NCBI GenBank assembly: GCA_964440095.1
Contig: CAYTPZ010000042.1
Span: forward strand, 1-16,380
Direction of reading: 5' to 3'
From: JACNKJ01 sp964440095
GTDB taxonomy: Bacteria > Krumholzibacteriota > Krumholzibacteriia > JACNKJ01
DNA length: 16,380 nucleotides
Shown here in pieces: positions 1 through 8,741 of the stretch; the first letter of the stretch is position 1, and each line of letters begins with the position of its first letter. The notes under the pieces are model-generated. The model did no database searches, was not told the origin of the DNA, and saw only the letters and a program-made list of their open reading frames with translations. The position numbers and the translations under genes are program-made.

Positions 1-54
1 CTGGCCACCGCTCTATTTAGGGGACATATGTCAGGTGAATACCGTCATCATTCA
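1..54 (+). mobile_element. Possible edge of a decayed mobile element
   Basis: This stretch ends with a 20-base sequence (35-54) that recurs in inverted orientation at 16102-16121. An AGGGGA ribosome-binding-like sequence (19-24) precedes an ATG at 28-30, which opens a short frame beginning MSGEYRHHS. The frame leaves the repeat after the serine and stops at 151-153. The other copy reads MCEYRHHSQ in the same frame before a stop. Directly after the repeat comes an open frame that lacks the front of its gene. I infer that the first bases are the end of an insertion element, or the start of its gene, joined to the broken gene. No transposase is visible, so the identity of the element is unknown. 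Confidence 0.25.
35..54 (+). repeat. 20-base repeat, copy 1 (inverted relative to copy 2)
   Basis: GTGAATACCGTCATCATTCA is present here on the plus strand and exactly again on the minus strand at 16102-16121. The outer six bases of copy 2 with its next base (GTGAAT...ATTCAC) form a dyad. Both copies are preceded by ATATGT, directly in copy 2 and with three extra bases (CAG) in copy 1. Confidence 0.9.
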
Positions 55-392
55 TCCCGACTCAACGTGGAGCTGGGACTCAGGTGTCAGTCGACGGACC
101 GCACAACACGCGCCTCTTCCAAAGCATGCCGAATCCGTCGAACGGCACGGTGACGATCCGTGTCTCTCTGGCACGGTCCGCCAAGCGCGACGGGGCCATC
201 GTCAGAGTCTACGAGGCATCTGGGCGTCGGGTGCGTGAACTTGCGGTTCCGGTCGGGGGTGGTTCGCAGGCCGAGGTGGTTTGGGACGGTCGCGATTCGT
301 TCGGGCGGCGCGCGCCGAGTGGCGTCTACTTCTACCAGCTGGTCACCGACGGATTGGCCGGACGGGGACGGAAGCTCCTGTTGGTCCGGTAG
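39..392 (+). pseudogene. 3' remnant of a secreted-protein gene: FlgD-like / C-terminal sorting-type domain
   Basis: The reading frame is open from just after a TGA at 36-38 to a TAG at 390-392. The recognisable protein begins near base 108 (NTRLFQSMPNPSNG) and includes VYEASGRRVREL, VVWDGRDSFGRRAPSG and VYFYQLVTDG, ending RKLLLVR. This is the FlgD Ig-like fold commonly found at the extreme C-terminus of large exported proteins in FCB-group and related candidate phyla, where it often serves in surface sorting. The domain is complete, but nothing in frame precedes it: stops lie at 18-20 and 36-38, and the 20-base repeat abuts it. I therefore read it as a gene decapitated by insertion or rearrangement. 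The internal GTG at 84 is not preceded by a convincing ribosome binding site. A split gene whose front lies left of the window is the alternative. Confidence 0.7.
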
Positions 393-556
393 CTTCGCCG
401 GAGTCGCACAGTCTTCGACCTGTCGGGCGGCGGGGCTTGCGAGCATGGGCGTCCCGCCGAAATGGCAAGGGACTCTGGAGGCTCATGTGATGGGAGAAAC
501 CAGGATCGTACCAAGAGGCCGTAGGACCTACCCGATGGCCAAGAAGAAGAGCCAAC

Positions 557-590
557 AAGAACCCCCGCCGCAAAGCGACGGGGGCTCTTT
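557..590. terminator. Intrinsic-terminator-like hairpin downstream of acs, possibly bidirectional
   Basis: CCCCCG (562-567) pairs with CGGGGG (579-584). An inner CGC/GCG pairing (569-571 with 575-577) closes an AAA loop, and the outer arms extend to AAGA/TCTT with one mismatch. On the plus strand it is followed by TCTTTCACACTCTCTCTTTT; on the minus strand the 3' side is also T-rich. It lies about 95 bases past the acs stop and 165 bases past the FlgD-like remnant, so it could serve either. Apart from this hairpin and the next one, the 393-683 spacer shows nothing I can support. Confidence 0.6.
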
Positions 591-619
591 CACACTCTCT
601 CTTTTCTTACTCTTCCCTC

Positions 620-683
620 AAGCTAAACGCGTTTCGGCCGAGCACTTGCGAGTCTTCGAGCCAAAGCGAGCCGAAACCCGCGT

Positions 684-690
<7 letters not shown>
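620..690. repeat. Long imperfect inverted repeat overlapping the acs stop codon
   Basis: The left arm 620-638 (AAGCTAAACGCGTTTCGGC) is the reverse complement of 670-690 apart from two extra bases in the right arm. The arms are separated by 31 bases. The right arm contains the acs stop codon (684-686) and its last codons, so a transcript of acs would fold its own 3' end into a stem of about 19 pairs. There is no T-run directly behind it, so it may be an RNA-stability structure or an entry to the terminator at 557-590. Confidence 0.75.
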
Positions 691-2651
<1,961 letters not shown>

Positions 2652-2900
2652 GTCCTCGCTCCTTGATTTCGGGCCCTAGCCCGGCTGAGCACTCCGCGTC
2701 TCCGCCGGGAAACGGGGGTGAAACTACATACGGTACTAGACCGGGAAATCCGGTAAACCGCCCCGACAATTAAGAAGATCGGCCCCATTTTGCCAGTGCG
2801 CTTGAGGTAATTTTCACAAAGCTCTAGAAGGCATCCTTCCCGTTGCCGGAGATAACCAGCTCTGCTAGCTTGAAAAGGAATCATCAAGGAGACCTCGCCC
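2652..2900. other. Divergent control region between acs and the antiporter operon
   Basis: This 249-base spacer must contain promoters for both directions. On the plus side there is a plausible promoter (2843-2871) and the AAGGAG of the antiporter gene (2887-2892). On the minus side I see the acs ribosome site but no convincing -35/-10 pair of the type used by other genes here. A small dyad, ACCGG-gaaat-CCGGT (2740-2754), sits centrally and could be an operator, but arms this short often occur by chance. Confidence 0.4.
2843..2871 (+). promoter_or_regulatory. Candidate promoter of the antiporter operon
   Basis: TTGCCG (2843-2848), 17 bases, TAGCTT (2866-2871), followed by GA. It lies about 30 bases before the start codon. 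The arrangement resembles the upstream sequences of three other units in this window. Matches to the sigma-70 consensus alone are modest. Confidence 0.4.
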
Positions 2901-4097
2901 GTGAAAACCCTTCTGGCTCTGATAGTTCTGCTCCTGCTGGCCCTCGCGGCCGGCCCGCGAACTCATAGCCGTTTCGGGCGCCTATCCCAGAGTTTTTTCT
3001 TCCTGGGCGGCGAATTCCTGCTCATCGGTTGGGCCCTCCGCTCCCTGGGCATTCTCGGCGATGCCTCCTGGGAAGCCCTGCGCCCCCTGCTCACCCTGGG
3101 ACTCAGCTGGATCGGCTTGCTCCTGGGTCTGCAATTCGAATTTCGCCACCTCAAAAAAATCCCCCTGTCCTTCCATATGGTGGGCCTTTTTCAGGGGATT
3201 CTAGTGCTCGTGGCCGTTTCCCTGGCCTTTTATCCCCTGCTGATCCGCCTCTTCGGAGACGGAATGGAAACTCAGGCGGCTGCCCTGCTCCTGGGTGCCG
3301 CCGCAGCCACCAGCAGTCAGGATATCCTGGCCCTGGCCATTCATCGCCGGCGCAAACACCCCCACGCCCCTGTACACCTCTACCGCTACGCCGCGGCCCT
3401 GGACTCGGTCATTCCCGTCATGGTCCTGGTGCTTCTTTTCGGAGTGAATCGCGGGCGTTCCATTTTTTCAGATGGCTCTCCCAGCTGGATAAAAGCCCTG
3501 GGATGGACCGGCTACGCAACAGGCCTGGGCATCGTTCTGGGCCTGCTCTTCGTGTTCCTCTCCTTCCGCTTACGCGAAAGAGCTCATCATCTGCTCATCA
3601 CCGTGGGCTTCCTGGTGTTCTCTGGCGGCCTTGCCATGGCGCTCGATTTCCCACCGCTCTATGTGAGCTTCATTTCGGGCATCGTGCTGGTGAACATCAC
3701 GGGACATCACAATCGCACCTGGGAAATTGCCGTGGCCAGCGAGCGGCCCTTCTACTTTATCCTACTCCTGCTCGTGGGTGCGGGCTGGCACATGGGCAGC
3801 TATTGGGGGCTCATTCTGGCGCCTCTCTTTTTCCTGGGACGCATTCTCGCCAAGAGCCTTGCCCTGAGTATTTCCGGCCGCATCTTCTTCGGCAAGCAGC
3901 TCTTGGATTGGCGCAGCGGTCTGGCCCTCAGCGGCCAAGGCGCAACGGCGGTGGCCCTGGTGGCCAGCGTTCAATTGGTGGAACGCGGCACCCTGGCCAA
4001 CACCTCACTCTCCATGATTCTTGTGGCCGTGCTGCTCTCGGGGCTCTTCGCGCCAAGCCTCACATCCGAGGGTCTTAGCCGGGGGGTGCGCCGGTGA
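2901..4097 (+). CDS. Divergent CPA2-type cation/proton antiporter-like membrane protein (first of pair)
   Basis: The 398-residue protein is almost entirely hydrophobic, with roughly 11-12 membrane segments. It keeps landmarks of the Na+/H+ exchanger (CPA2/Kef) fold: an unwound-helix region AATSSQDILAL (about 135-145), a membrane-embedded aspartate in RYAAALDSVIPV (Asp168), and SGQGATAVAL in a late helix. These align in order with the same regions of the next gene, so the two are paralogues. The classic N-terminal GYLLxGxxxGP motif is replaced by LGGEFLLIGWALRSLG. There is no C-terminal RCK/TrkA nucleotide-binding domain. The start is GTG with AAGGAG (2887-2892) eight bases ahead. Its stop overlaps the next start. 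Family is seen; the ion and direction of transport are not known. Confidence 0.82.
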   Translation: MKTLLALIVLLLLALAAGPRTHSRFGRLSQSFFFLGGEFLLIGWALRSLGILGDASWEALRPLLTLGLSWIGLLLGLQFEFRHLKKIPLSFHMVGLFQGILVLVAVSLAFYPLLIRLFGDGMETQAAALLLGAAAATSSQDILALAIHRRRKHPHAPVHLYRYAAALDSVIPVMVLVLLFGVNRGRSIFSDGSPSWIKALGWTGYATGLGIVLGLLFVFLSFRLRERAHHLLITVGFLVFSGGLAMALDFPPLYVSFISGIVLVNITGHHNRTWEIAVASERPFYFILLLLVGAGWHMGSYWGLILAPLFFLGRILAKSLALSISGRIFFGKQLLDWRSGLALSGQGATAVALVASVQLVERGTLANTSLSMILVAVLLSGLFAPSLTSEGLSRGVRR

Positions 4098-5428
4098 GAC
4101 GCCTGCTGACCCTCATCGGACTTGCGGCCCTGGCCTACGTGGCTTCCAAGGCCTACCTGCCCGGTTTCTCGAACATCACCGGCCATGCAACCTGGTCTTT
4201 GGGATTTCTCCTGCTCGCGGCTTTCACGGTAGGCGAACTGCTGGCCCTCATTCGCCTTCCGCGTATTACCGGCTATCTGCTCACAGGTCTGGCATTCGGC
4301 CCCTATCTGCTTGGATTTGTGAACGAAGCTTCGGTGCAAAGCCTCTCGGTGATCGACTCCTTGGCCCTTACATTCATCGCGCTGAGCGCCGGCGGCGAGC
4401 TGCCCTGGAAGGACATTCGCGACAACAAGAAAACCATCGGCTGGGCCATCGTCGGGCTCATGAGCGTGGTCTTCCTGGGCAGCACACTGCTCTTTTTGGG
4501 TTTTAGCAAGGTCTTCGCCTTCACCCGCGATCTGGACCTGCGCTCCCTGCTTGTCATGGCTGCCGTGCTTGGCGCCATCGCCACGGCACGAAGCCCAGCC
4601 AGCGCCATCGCCATCATCAAGGAAACCCGAGCCCATGGAATCTTCACGGAGATCGTGCTGGGTGTAACCGTTGCCATGGACATCCTCGCCATCGTGCTAT
4701 TCGCGCTGGTGGTGAGCGTGGGTCAGGCTGTGCTCACCAACACAGGCATGGACCCGGGCTTCATCATAGGACTGAGTCTTGAGATCTTCAGTTCCCTTGC
4801 ACTGGGCACGGCCCTGGGTTTCCTACTCGCGGCTTGGCTGAAGCGCGTGGATGGCTATCACCTCATCACCATCTTCGTTTTCGCGGTCTTGGTGACCGAG
4901 GCTTCTCACTTCCTCAGCGACCAGTTGGAGTCATGGTACCAGGTGAAGTTTCACCTGGAGCCCATGCTCATCTGCATCGCTACGGGATTCGTGGTTCGCA
5001 ACTTCAGCTCCCAGGGCGCACGCTTCATGCGCGTGATCGAAGACGGCGGCCTCATGGTCTACACCCTCTTCTTCGCCCTGGCCGGCGCCGCCCTGGATCT
5101 GGATATCCTGAGGAGCACCTGGGCATTGGCCCTAGTATTGGTACTCATTCGAGGAGTGGCGATTCAGGTTGGCGCGTGGACTGGCATGCGTCTGGCCAAG
5201 GCTCCCGATCAGTATCGCAAGATCTTCGGACTGACATTCATCACGCAAGCGGGGGTGAGTTTGGGACTGGCCAAGGCCGTGGAAATTCGCTTTCCCGATT
5301 GGGGACCGGCGGTGGCGACACTTGCCGTGGCCACCATCAGTATCAATCAGATCATCGGGCCAGTGCTCTTCAAACACGCACTCTGGTTGGCCCGTGAAAC
5401 CGGTGACCGACGCAAGGCCGAAGGCTAG
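4094..5428 (+). CDS. CPA2-type cation/proton antiporter (second of pair)
   Basis: The 444-residue membrane protein has about 12 helices. LPRITGYLLTGLAFGP (55-70) is the typical CPA2/Kef signature. ATARSPASAIAI (163-174) matches the broken helix of the ion-binding site, and Asp196 in VAMDILAIV is the likely ion/proton carrier. There is a single aspartate where many electrogenic antiporters have two acidic residues. It probably exchanges Na+ or K+ for H+ at the inner membrane. It lacks an RCK domain, unlike KefB/KefC. The GTG start (4094-4096) overlaps the stop of the preceding gene by four bases (GTGA), so translation is coupled and the two products are probably made together. Its TAG stop (5426-5428) shares CTAG with the stop of the opposing gene, leaving no spacer for a terminator. 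Confidence 0.88.
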   Translation: MRRLLTLIGLAALAYVASKAYLPGFSNITGHATWSLGFLLLAAFTVGELLALIRLPRITGYLLTGLAFGPYLLGFVNEASVQSLSVIDSLALTFIALSAGGELPWKDIRDNKKTIGWAIVGLMSVVFLGSTLLFLGFSKVFAFTRDLDLRSLLVMAAVLGAIATARSPASAIAIIKETRAHGIFTEIVLGVTVAMDILAIVLFALVVSVGQAVLTNTGMDPGFIIGLSLEIFSSLALGTALGFLLAAWLKRVDGYHLITIFVFAVLVTEASHFLSDQLESWYQVKFHLEPMLICIATGFVVRNFSSQGARFMRVIEDGGLMVYTLFFALAGAALDLDILRSTWALALVLVLIRGVAIQVGAWTGMRLAKAPDQYRKIFGLTFITQAGVSLGLAKAVEIRFPDWGPAVATLAVATISINQIIGPVLFKHALWLARETGDRRKAEG

Positions 5429-7932
5429 GGCAAATCCCCCGCTTCGCCGCCGGCGCGAATCCAGTCGCTGGCGAAGACATCCAATAGATAGTCATGCAGG
5501 CCCTTGGACCTGACCGACAAACCCATTTCACGATTGTAAAGGGAAGCCGTGGCACTTCCGTTGGCGCTGCCCACATGGCTCCAACCCATGCCGTCGATTC
5601 GCGCCAAGAGCATCTTATTGTGGATGGGATCGCGCCGCGAAGGCGTGCGCGGAATCCAACCCATCCTCACTTCGATGTCGATTCCCTCGGCGGCGGCGAT
5701 GTCGTTCACCATGTCGCGCGTCTTTTCGCTTTTTGGCGCCGAGCGATTACCGCTAAGCAGGATGCGCACCTTGGCGCCCCTACGCGCCGCTTCGACATAA
5801 GCATCCAGTCGCGGATTGCTTCGCTGCCTCTCGCCATATCCCCAATGGGGACGTTCGTACTGCTGCTCCACGAAAATCCAATCGCCTTGGCCCGCCGCGT
5901 TCACAAGACCCAGATAACCCTGGTCGGGACGCAGCGAGTTCTCGGGGGATTGACTCAGTTCAAAAAGCGCCTTTTCCCTTGTTTTGAAGGACGTATCGTG
6001 CACAGCCTGGTAGTTTTTCCGATCCCCGGACAGGCTAGGAATGCTCTCCTTGATGCTTTCGTGGGGGACGAACTGTCTCACGTCGCGCTGCCGCCAGGGA
6101 TCGCAGTCGGCTTCGAATACCTCCACCGCACGTTCCACGGCACAGCTGGCATCGGTGATCAGAATCACTCCGCGACTTCCGCCGGTTCCGTTTTCCTTGG
6201 GATCGGCAGGGAGGCTGCTCTGAGTAAAGTTGTCACTGCTCACGAGTAGTCGTTTGCGATCGGCCAGCACGAATTTCTGATGCACGTGATTGTAGCGATC
6301 GGGAATGTCGGTGTCGGGTCCAAGGTGGCGCGGGTCACCACCGTTGCGCCAAAAATAGACCTCGGCATTACGCGAAGGATGATCCAGCAACTGATGCATG
6401 AGCCCTAGCACTGAATCGTAGGTGCCTCCTCGAGCGCCAAAGACCTCGCCCTCCAGTAGCACGGTCACCTCAACGCCGCGATCCAGGGAGGCCAGGAGTT
6501 CATCCACCACAAGCGGATGAGTGATCAGATAGATTTCAATTTCCAGGCTCTGCTCGGCCGAGCGAAGGAAATCACGAACACCTTCGAAGGAATGCTCCGG
6601 CGAAACAAAGGCCTGGATCTCGGCCTCCTCCTCGCAGGCCACAGCAGAGTGGAAAAGTTCTCGATCCCATCCCGGGAAATTCATCTGCATGCCCCAGACG
6701 GGATCTTCGGGGTCGCTGATCCAGTCGCTGGCCTGGTCGCTGTCAATCAAGGCGCGGCTTCTCAACTGGCGTTTTCGCAGCAGAACCTGCCCTTCCTCGG
6801 GCACGAAATTGGAGAAGCGATAGGGCCGAACTGTGGGGCCCTTCCACCCCAAGGCTTCGAAACCGCGGGCGTCTTCGAAGCAGACCAGATCGGCCACGAT
6901 TCCCTCGTCGTTCATGAGCAGGATTTCATCGCCGGCATTGGAAAGCAGGAAGCAGGAATCGCCGGGACTAGGATTGCGATCGAAGCTGAAATCGCAATCG
7001 CGGCCAAACTCGAAGAAATAGCGTTCCTTTTTGCGGGCCACGCGAAAACGTTCACCCTTGGCGAGAAGACTTCCATCGGGGAAAATCCACTCGCCCTCGC
7101 CATCGCTCACTCGCCAGCCGCTGAGATCGAATTCATGGTCTCCCGTGTTCACCACGGCAAAGGATTCCGCGCCCTCACCCTCACCCGACTGGGCCGGGTC
7201 GTAGCAGATTTCGTCCAATCGAACCGGTGCATCCATTTGGCCATAGGCTTCTGATGTACTCCCGCAGGTACTGGCCTGGGGAAGTATTTGAATATCCTCT
7301 CCGGTTCGAGGAGCCACTCGCCAGTAATCCCGCGACCTTCGAAACACACCGCGCAGGCGATCAATATGCATTCCTTCGACCAGAACGGGATGAGCTCCAT
7401 CGCGCAACTCAACATCGATGGACACGTCGCCCTGCTTGAGAATGACCAACCATGGCGACCCCGTTGCACTGCGCATGAATCGTTTCACCTCGAGATCGCG
7501 CAGTTCCACCAGTCGATCCTTGAAGAGCATGGCGTTTTCATTGAGTTCCTCGGCGGTCACCCAACGGTAGGCGATCTCTTCGGGCACGCGCCCCGTAACT
7601 TGGATAGACTTGCACCGGAAAGTGATTTCGCCATGATCCCTTTCCAAGCTTCCCAGAACGAGAACCTGATCACCCACCTCGGCCAGGTGTTCGCTGGTGC
7701 GTAGGCAAAGACCCTTTCCTTCAGCGGGCCAGATTGTGGCGCGGGGCGCCTGCAGGTAGGCCTGGCGAAAAAGATCGGCCGCAAGCAAACCCGCCACTTG
7801 CACTTCGGCTCCCAGGAGCAAGGTGTCGGCTTCCAGAGCCGTTAGCAAGGCCTTGGGAGAATCGTAAGTCGGCACCGCCGCGGCGAGTGAAATGAGGAGA
7901 AGGGAAAGGGCAAGAACGGATCGAACGAACAT
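5425..7932 (-). CDS. Secreted OB-like / lamin-tail / double phospholipase-D-like nuclease protein
   Basis: The 835-residue protein starts with a signal peptide (about 1-20, ending SLAAAVPTYDS). Residues about 25-215 look like two OB-fold-like domains. Residues about 237-355 form a lamin-tail domain (LDEICYDP, DLSGWRVSDGEGEWIFPDG). A PLD domain with HVHQKFVLAD (His551, Lys553, Asp558) and VSSDNFT follows, then a second with PIHNKMLLARID (His771, Lys773) and VGSANGS. Two HKD motifs make one PLD-superfamily active site. With this architecture I infer an exported nuclease or, less likely, a phospholipase. In the second motif the canonical Asp position is Arg778, with Asp780 two residues on. The ATG at 7930-7932 has GGAGG close upstream. 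It is probably transcribed alone from 7951-7978. Six cysteines lie outside the PLD motifs and may form disulfides. Confidence 0.85.
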   Translation of the reverse strand: MFVRSVLALSLLLISLAAAVPTYDSPKALLTALEADTLLLGAEVQVAGLLAADLFRQAYLQAPRATIWPAEGKGLCLRTSEHLAEVGDQVLVLGSLERDHGEITFRCKSIQVTGRVPEEIAYRWVTAEELNENAMLFKDRLVELRDLEVKRFMRSATGSPWLVILKQGDVSIDVELRDGAHPVLVEGMHIDRLRGVFRRSRDYWRVAPRTGEDIQILPQASTCGSTSEAYGQMDAPVRLDEICYDPAQSGEGEGAESFAVVNTGDHEFDLSGWRVSDGEGEWIFPDGSLLAKGERFRVARKKERYFFEFGRDCDFSFDRNPSPGDSCFLLSNAGDEILLMNDEGIVADLVCFEDARGFEALGWKGPTVRPYRFSNFVPEEGQVLLRKRQLRSRALIDSDQASDWISDPEDPVWGMQMNFPGWDRELFHSAVACEEEAEIQAFVSPEHSFEGVRDFLRSAEQSLEIEIYLITHPLVVDELLASLDRGVEVTVLLEGEVFGARGGTYDSVLGLMHQLLDHPSRNAEVYFWRNGGDPRHLGPDTDIPDRYNHVHQKFVLADRKRLLVSSDNFTQSSLPADPKENGTGGSRGVILITDASCAVERAVEVFEADCDPWRQRDVRQFVPHESIKESIPSLSGDRKNYQAVHDTSFKTREKALFELSQSPENSLRPDQGYLGLVNAAGQGDWIFVEQQYERPHWGYGERQRSNPRLDAYVEAARRGAKVRILLSGNRSAPKSEKTRDMVNDIAAAEGIDIEVRMGWIPRTPSRRDPIHNKMLLARIDGMGWSHVGSANGSATASLYNREMGLSVRSKGLHDYLLDVFASDWIRAGGEAGDLP

Positions 7933-7950
7933 GACACCTCCAGTTTCCTC

Positions 7951-7978
7951 AGACTAACAGGAAGGGCGGATGAATCAA
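7951..7978 (-). promoter_or_regulatory. Candidate promoter of the PLD/lamin-tail gene
   Basis: On the minus strand: TTGATT (7973-7978), 16 bases, TAGTCT (7951-7956), then GAGGAAACTGGAGG and the ATG. The leader would be only about 12 bases. The pattern matches other promoter candidates here. It lies at the truncated end of the HNH relic, so the gene may have gained its promoter there. Confidence 0.4.
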
Positions 7979-8072
7979 GGGCGAAGGGCCGGAGCCTCTG
8001 GCCGCGGCTGGTTTGAACCTTCGTCCCGCCGCAATCTTCGCACTGATAAATCACCACTTGTTTCGGTCGCGG

Positions 8073-8088
8073 CTGTACCCGGGTACAG
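8073..8088. repeat. 16-base perfect palindrome inside the HNH relic
   Basis: CTGTACCCGGGTACAG reads the same on both strands. It falls within relic codons for DCTRVQ, so it may be chance. It shares the centre ACCCGGGT with the orphan terminator palindrome at 16275-16290. Confidence 0.85.
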
Positions 8089-8224
8089 TCTCTTTCGGCG
8101 GCGAGAGCCTGCAGCAACACTTCTTCGCGGCTGCCTTTCAAACCCTGCTTGCGAAGGGCTTGCCTCAAGGCTTCGAATTGGGCCAACTGTTCGGGCGTAA
8201 GTTTGAGCGTCAAACTCAATTCCC

Positions 8225-8243
8225 GGCGCGCGCCTCGCGCGCC
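8225..8243. repeat. GC-rich hairpin at the deletion junction of the HNH relic
   Basis: GGCGCGCG (8225-8232) and CGCGCGCC (8236-8243) form a perfect 8-base stem with a CCT loop. It lies exactly between the two surviving pieces of the HNH relic, next to the stop that ends the first piece. This position suggests a hairpin-provoked deletion, which is inference. Confidence 0.8.
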
Positions 8244-8431
8244 TACTGAAGCATCGAGGAGTAGCCCAACTCGCGATAGAGCCGTCCCTCAAGTATCTCG
8301 ACGAAAAGCAAGACCGCGCGCTTTTCCACGCGGGCGAGTTCGGAGAGAGTGGGAGCAATTGCAGGTGAAGCTTCGAAGCAGACATCCCGGCCTCCAAAAC
8401 AGAGTCGCGGGAGGATGTCGGGGAGGCCTGC

Positions 8432-8460
8432 AATATAGTACAATAGAACACTCCGATCAA
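8432..8460 (-). promoter_or_regulatory. Surviving promoter of the HNH relic
   Basis: On the minus strand TTGATC (8455-8460), 17 bases, TATATT (8432-8437), followed about 47 bases later by the relic ATG with its GGAGG. It is the closest match to the sigma-70 -10 consensus in the window and its orientation fits the relic. If active, it would transcribe through the relic into the PLD gene. Confidence 0.45.
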
Positions 8461-8539
8461 CACTTAAGTGCTTATTAATAAACTAGATATAGCACATTCG
8501 CGACAGACTCTAGAGCTCCCGTTTGCCGAATGAGCCGCC

Positions 8540-8568
8540 TTGACAGAAACCTCCGGCGGCGATAGCCT
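8540..8568 (+). promoter_or_regulatory. Promoter of the thiamine operon
   Basis: A perfect TTGACA -35 (8540-8545), 17 bases, TAGCCT (8563-8568). The predicted transcription start, about 8575, falls just before the first strand of the TPP riboswitch, as expected for a riboswitch-led transcript. Confidence 0.65.
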
Positions 8569-8578
8569 GAGCTCAAGA

Positions 8579-8657
8579 TTCCGTTAGGGGTGGCCGCCAG
8601 GCCTGAGATCAAACCCTCGAACCTGAACCGGATAATGCCGGCGTAGGGAAACGAAGG
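8579..8657 (+). promoter_or_regulatory. TPP riboswitch (THI element)
   Basis: The conserved blocks of the thiamine-pyrophosphate aptamer are all present in order: AGGGGTGGCC (8586-8595), GGCCTGAGATC with CTGAGA at 8603-8608, ACCCTCGAACCTGA (8613-8626), and GGATAATGCC followed by GGCGTAGGGAA (to 8650). The optional P3 arm is a short GGCC-GCCA-GGCC hairpin. The P1 strands are TTCCGTT (8579-8585) and AACGAA (8650-8655), with one bulged C. TPP binding switches genes for thiamine synthesis or uptake off in known cases. Here a terminator follows within 10 bases and the ribosome site lies about 75 bases on, so control is most likely by transcription termination. Confidence 0.96.
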
Positions 8658-8666
8658 AAACCAAAT

Positions 8667-8696
8667 GGCGGCGCCTTCGGTGCCGTCTTTGTGTTT
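8667..8696 (+). terminator. Riboswitch-controlled intrinsic terminator
   Basis: GGCGGCGCC (8667-8675) pairs with GGTGCCGTC (8679-8687), nine pairs including two G-U, closing a TTC loop. The T-rich TTTGTGTTT (8688-8696) follows. It lies between the TPP aptamer and the receptor gene, the standard place for an expression platform. Confidence 0.85.
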
Positions 8697-8741
8697 CAGG
8701 GACATTCCCACGGAGTCTCAACCCATACTTGGGAGGCTCCC

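Larger units (their letters stand above)
7970..8385 (-). pseudogene. Relic of an HNH-endonuclease-type (DUF222-like) gene
   Basis: Minus-strand GGAGG (8391-8395) precedes an ATG at 8383-8385, but that frame soon loses homology. A second frame carries ELARVEKRAVLLFVEILEG followed by RLYRELGYSSM, typical of the N-terminal region of HNH proteins that read LYxELGYSS. It hits TAG at 8243-8245. After a GC-rich palindrome, a third frame reads LTPEQLAQFEALRQALRKQG, SREEVLLQALAAE, then VVIYQCEDCGGTKVQTSRGQ, the region with a CxxC before the HNH core in this family. The core itself is missing, as is the long middle part. So at least one frameshift, an internal deletion and a 3' truncation have destroyed the gene. 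The family call rests on recalled motif similarity. Confidence 0.6.

Noticed and set aside
5459..6734. A 14-base sequence ATCCAGTCGCTGGC occurring twice in the PLD gene
   Set aside because: Both copies encode ASDWI in the same frame at unrelated places in the protein. Flanks differ, so it is probably coincidence.
5494..7254. Plus-strand open frames opposite the PLD/lamin-tail gene
   Set aside because: They are shadows: the minus strand carries a signal peptide, lamin-tail and HKD motifs continuously over 835 codons.
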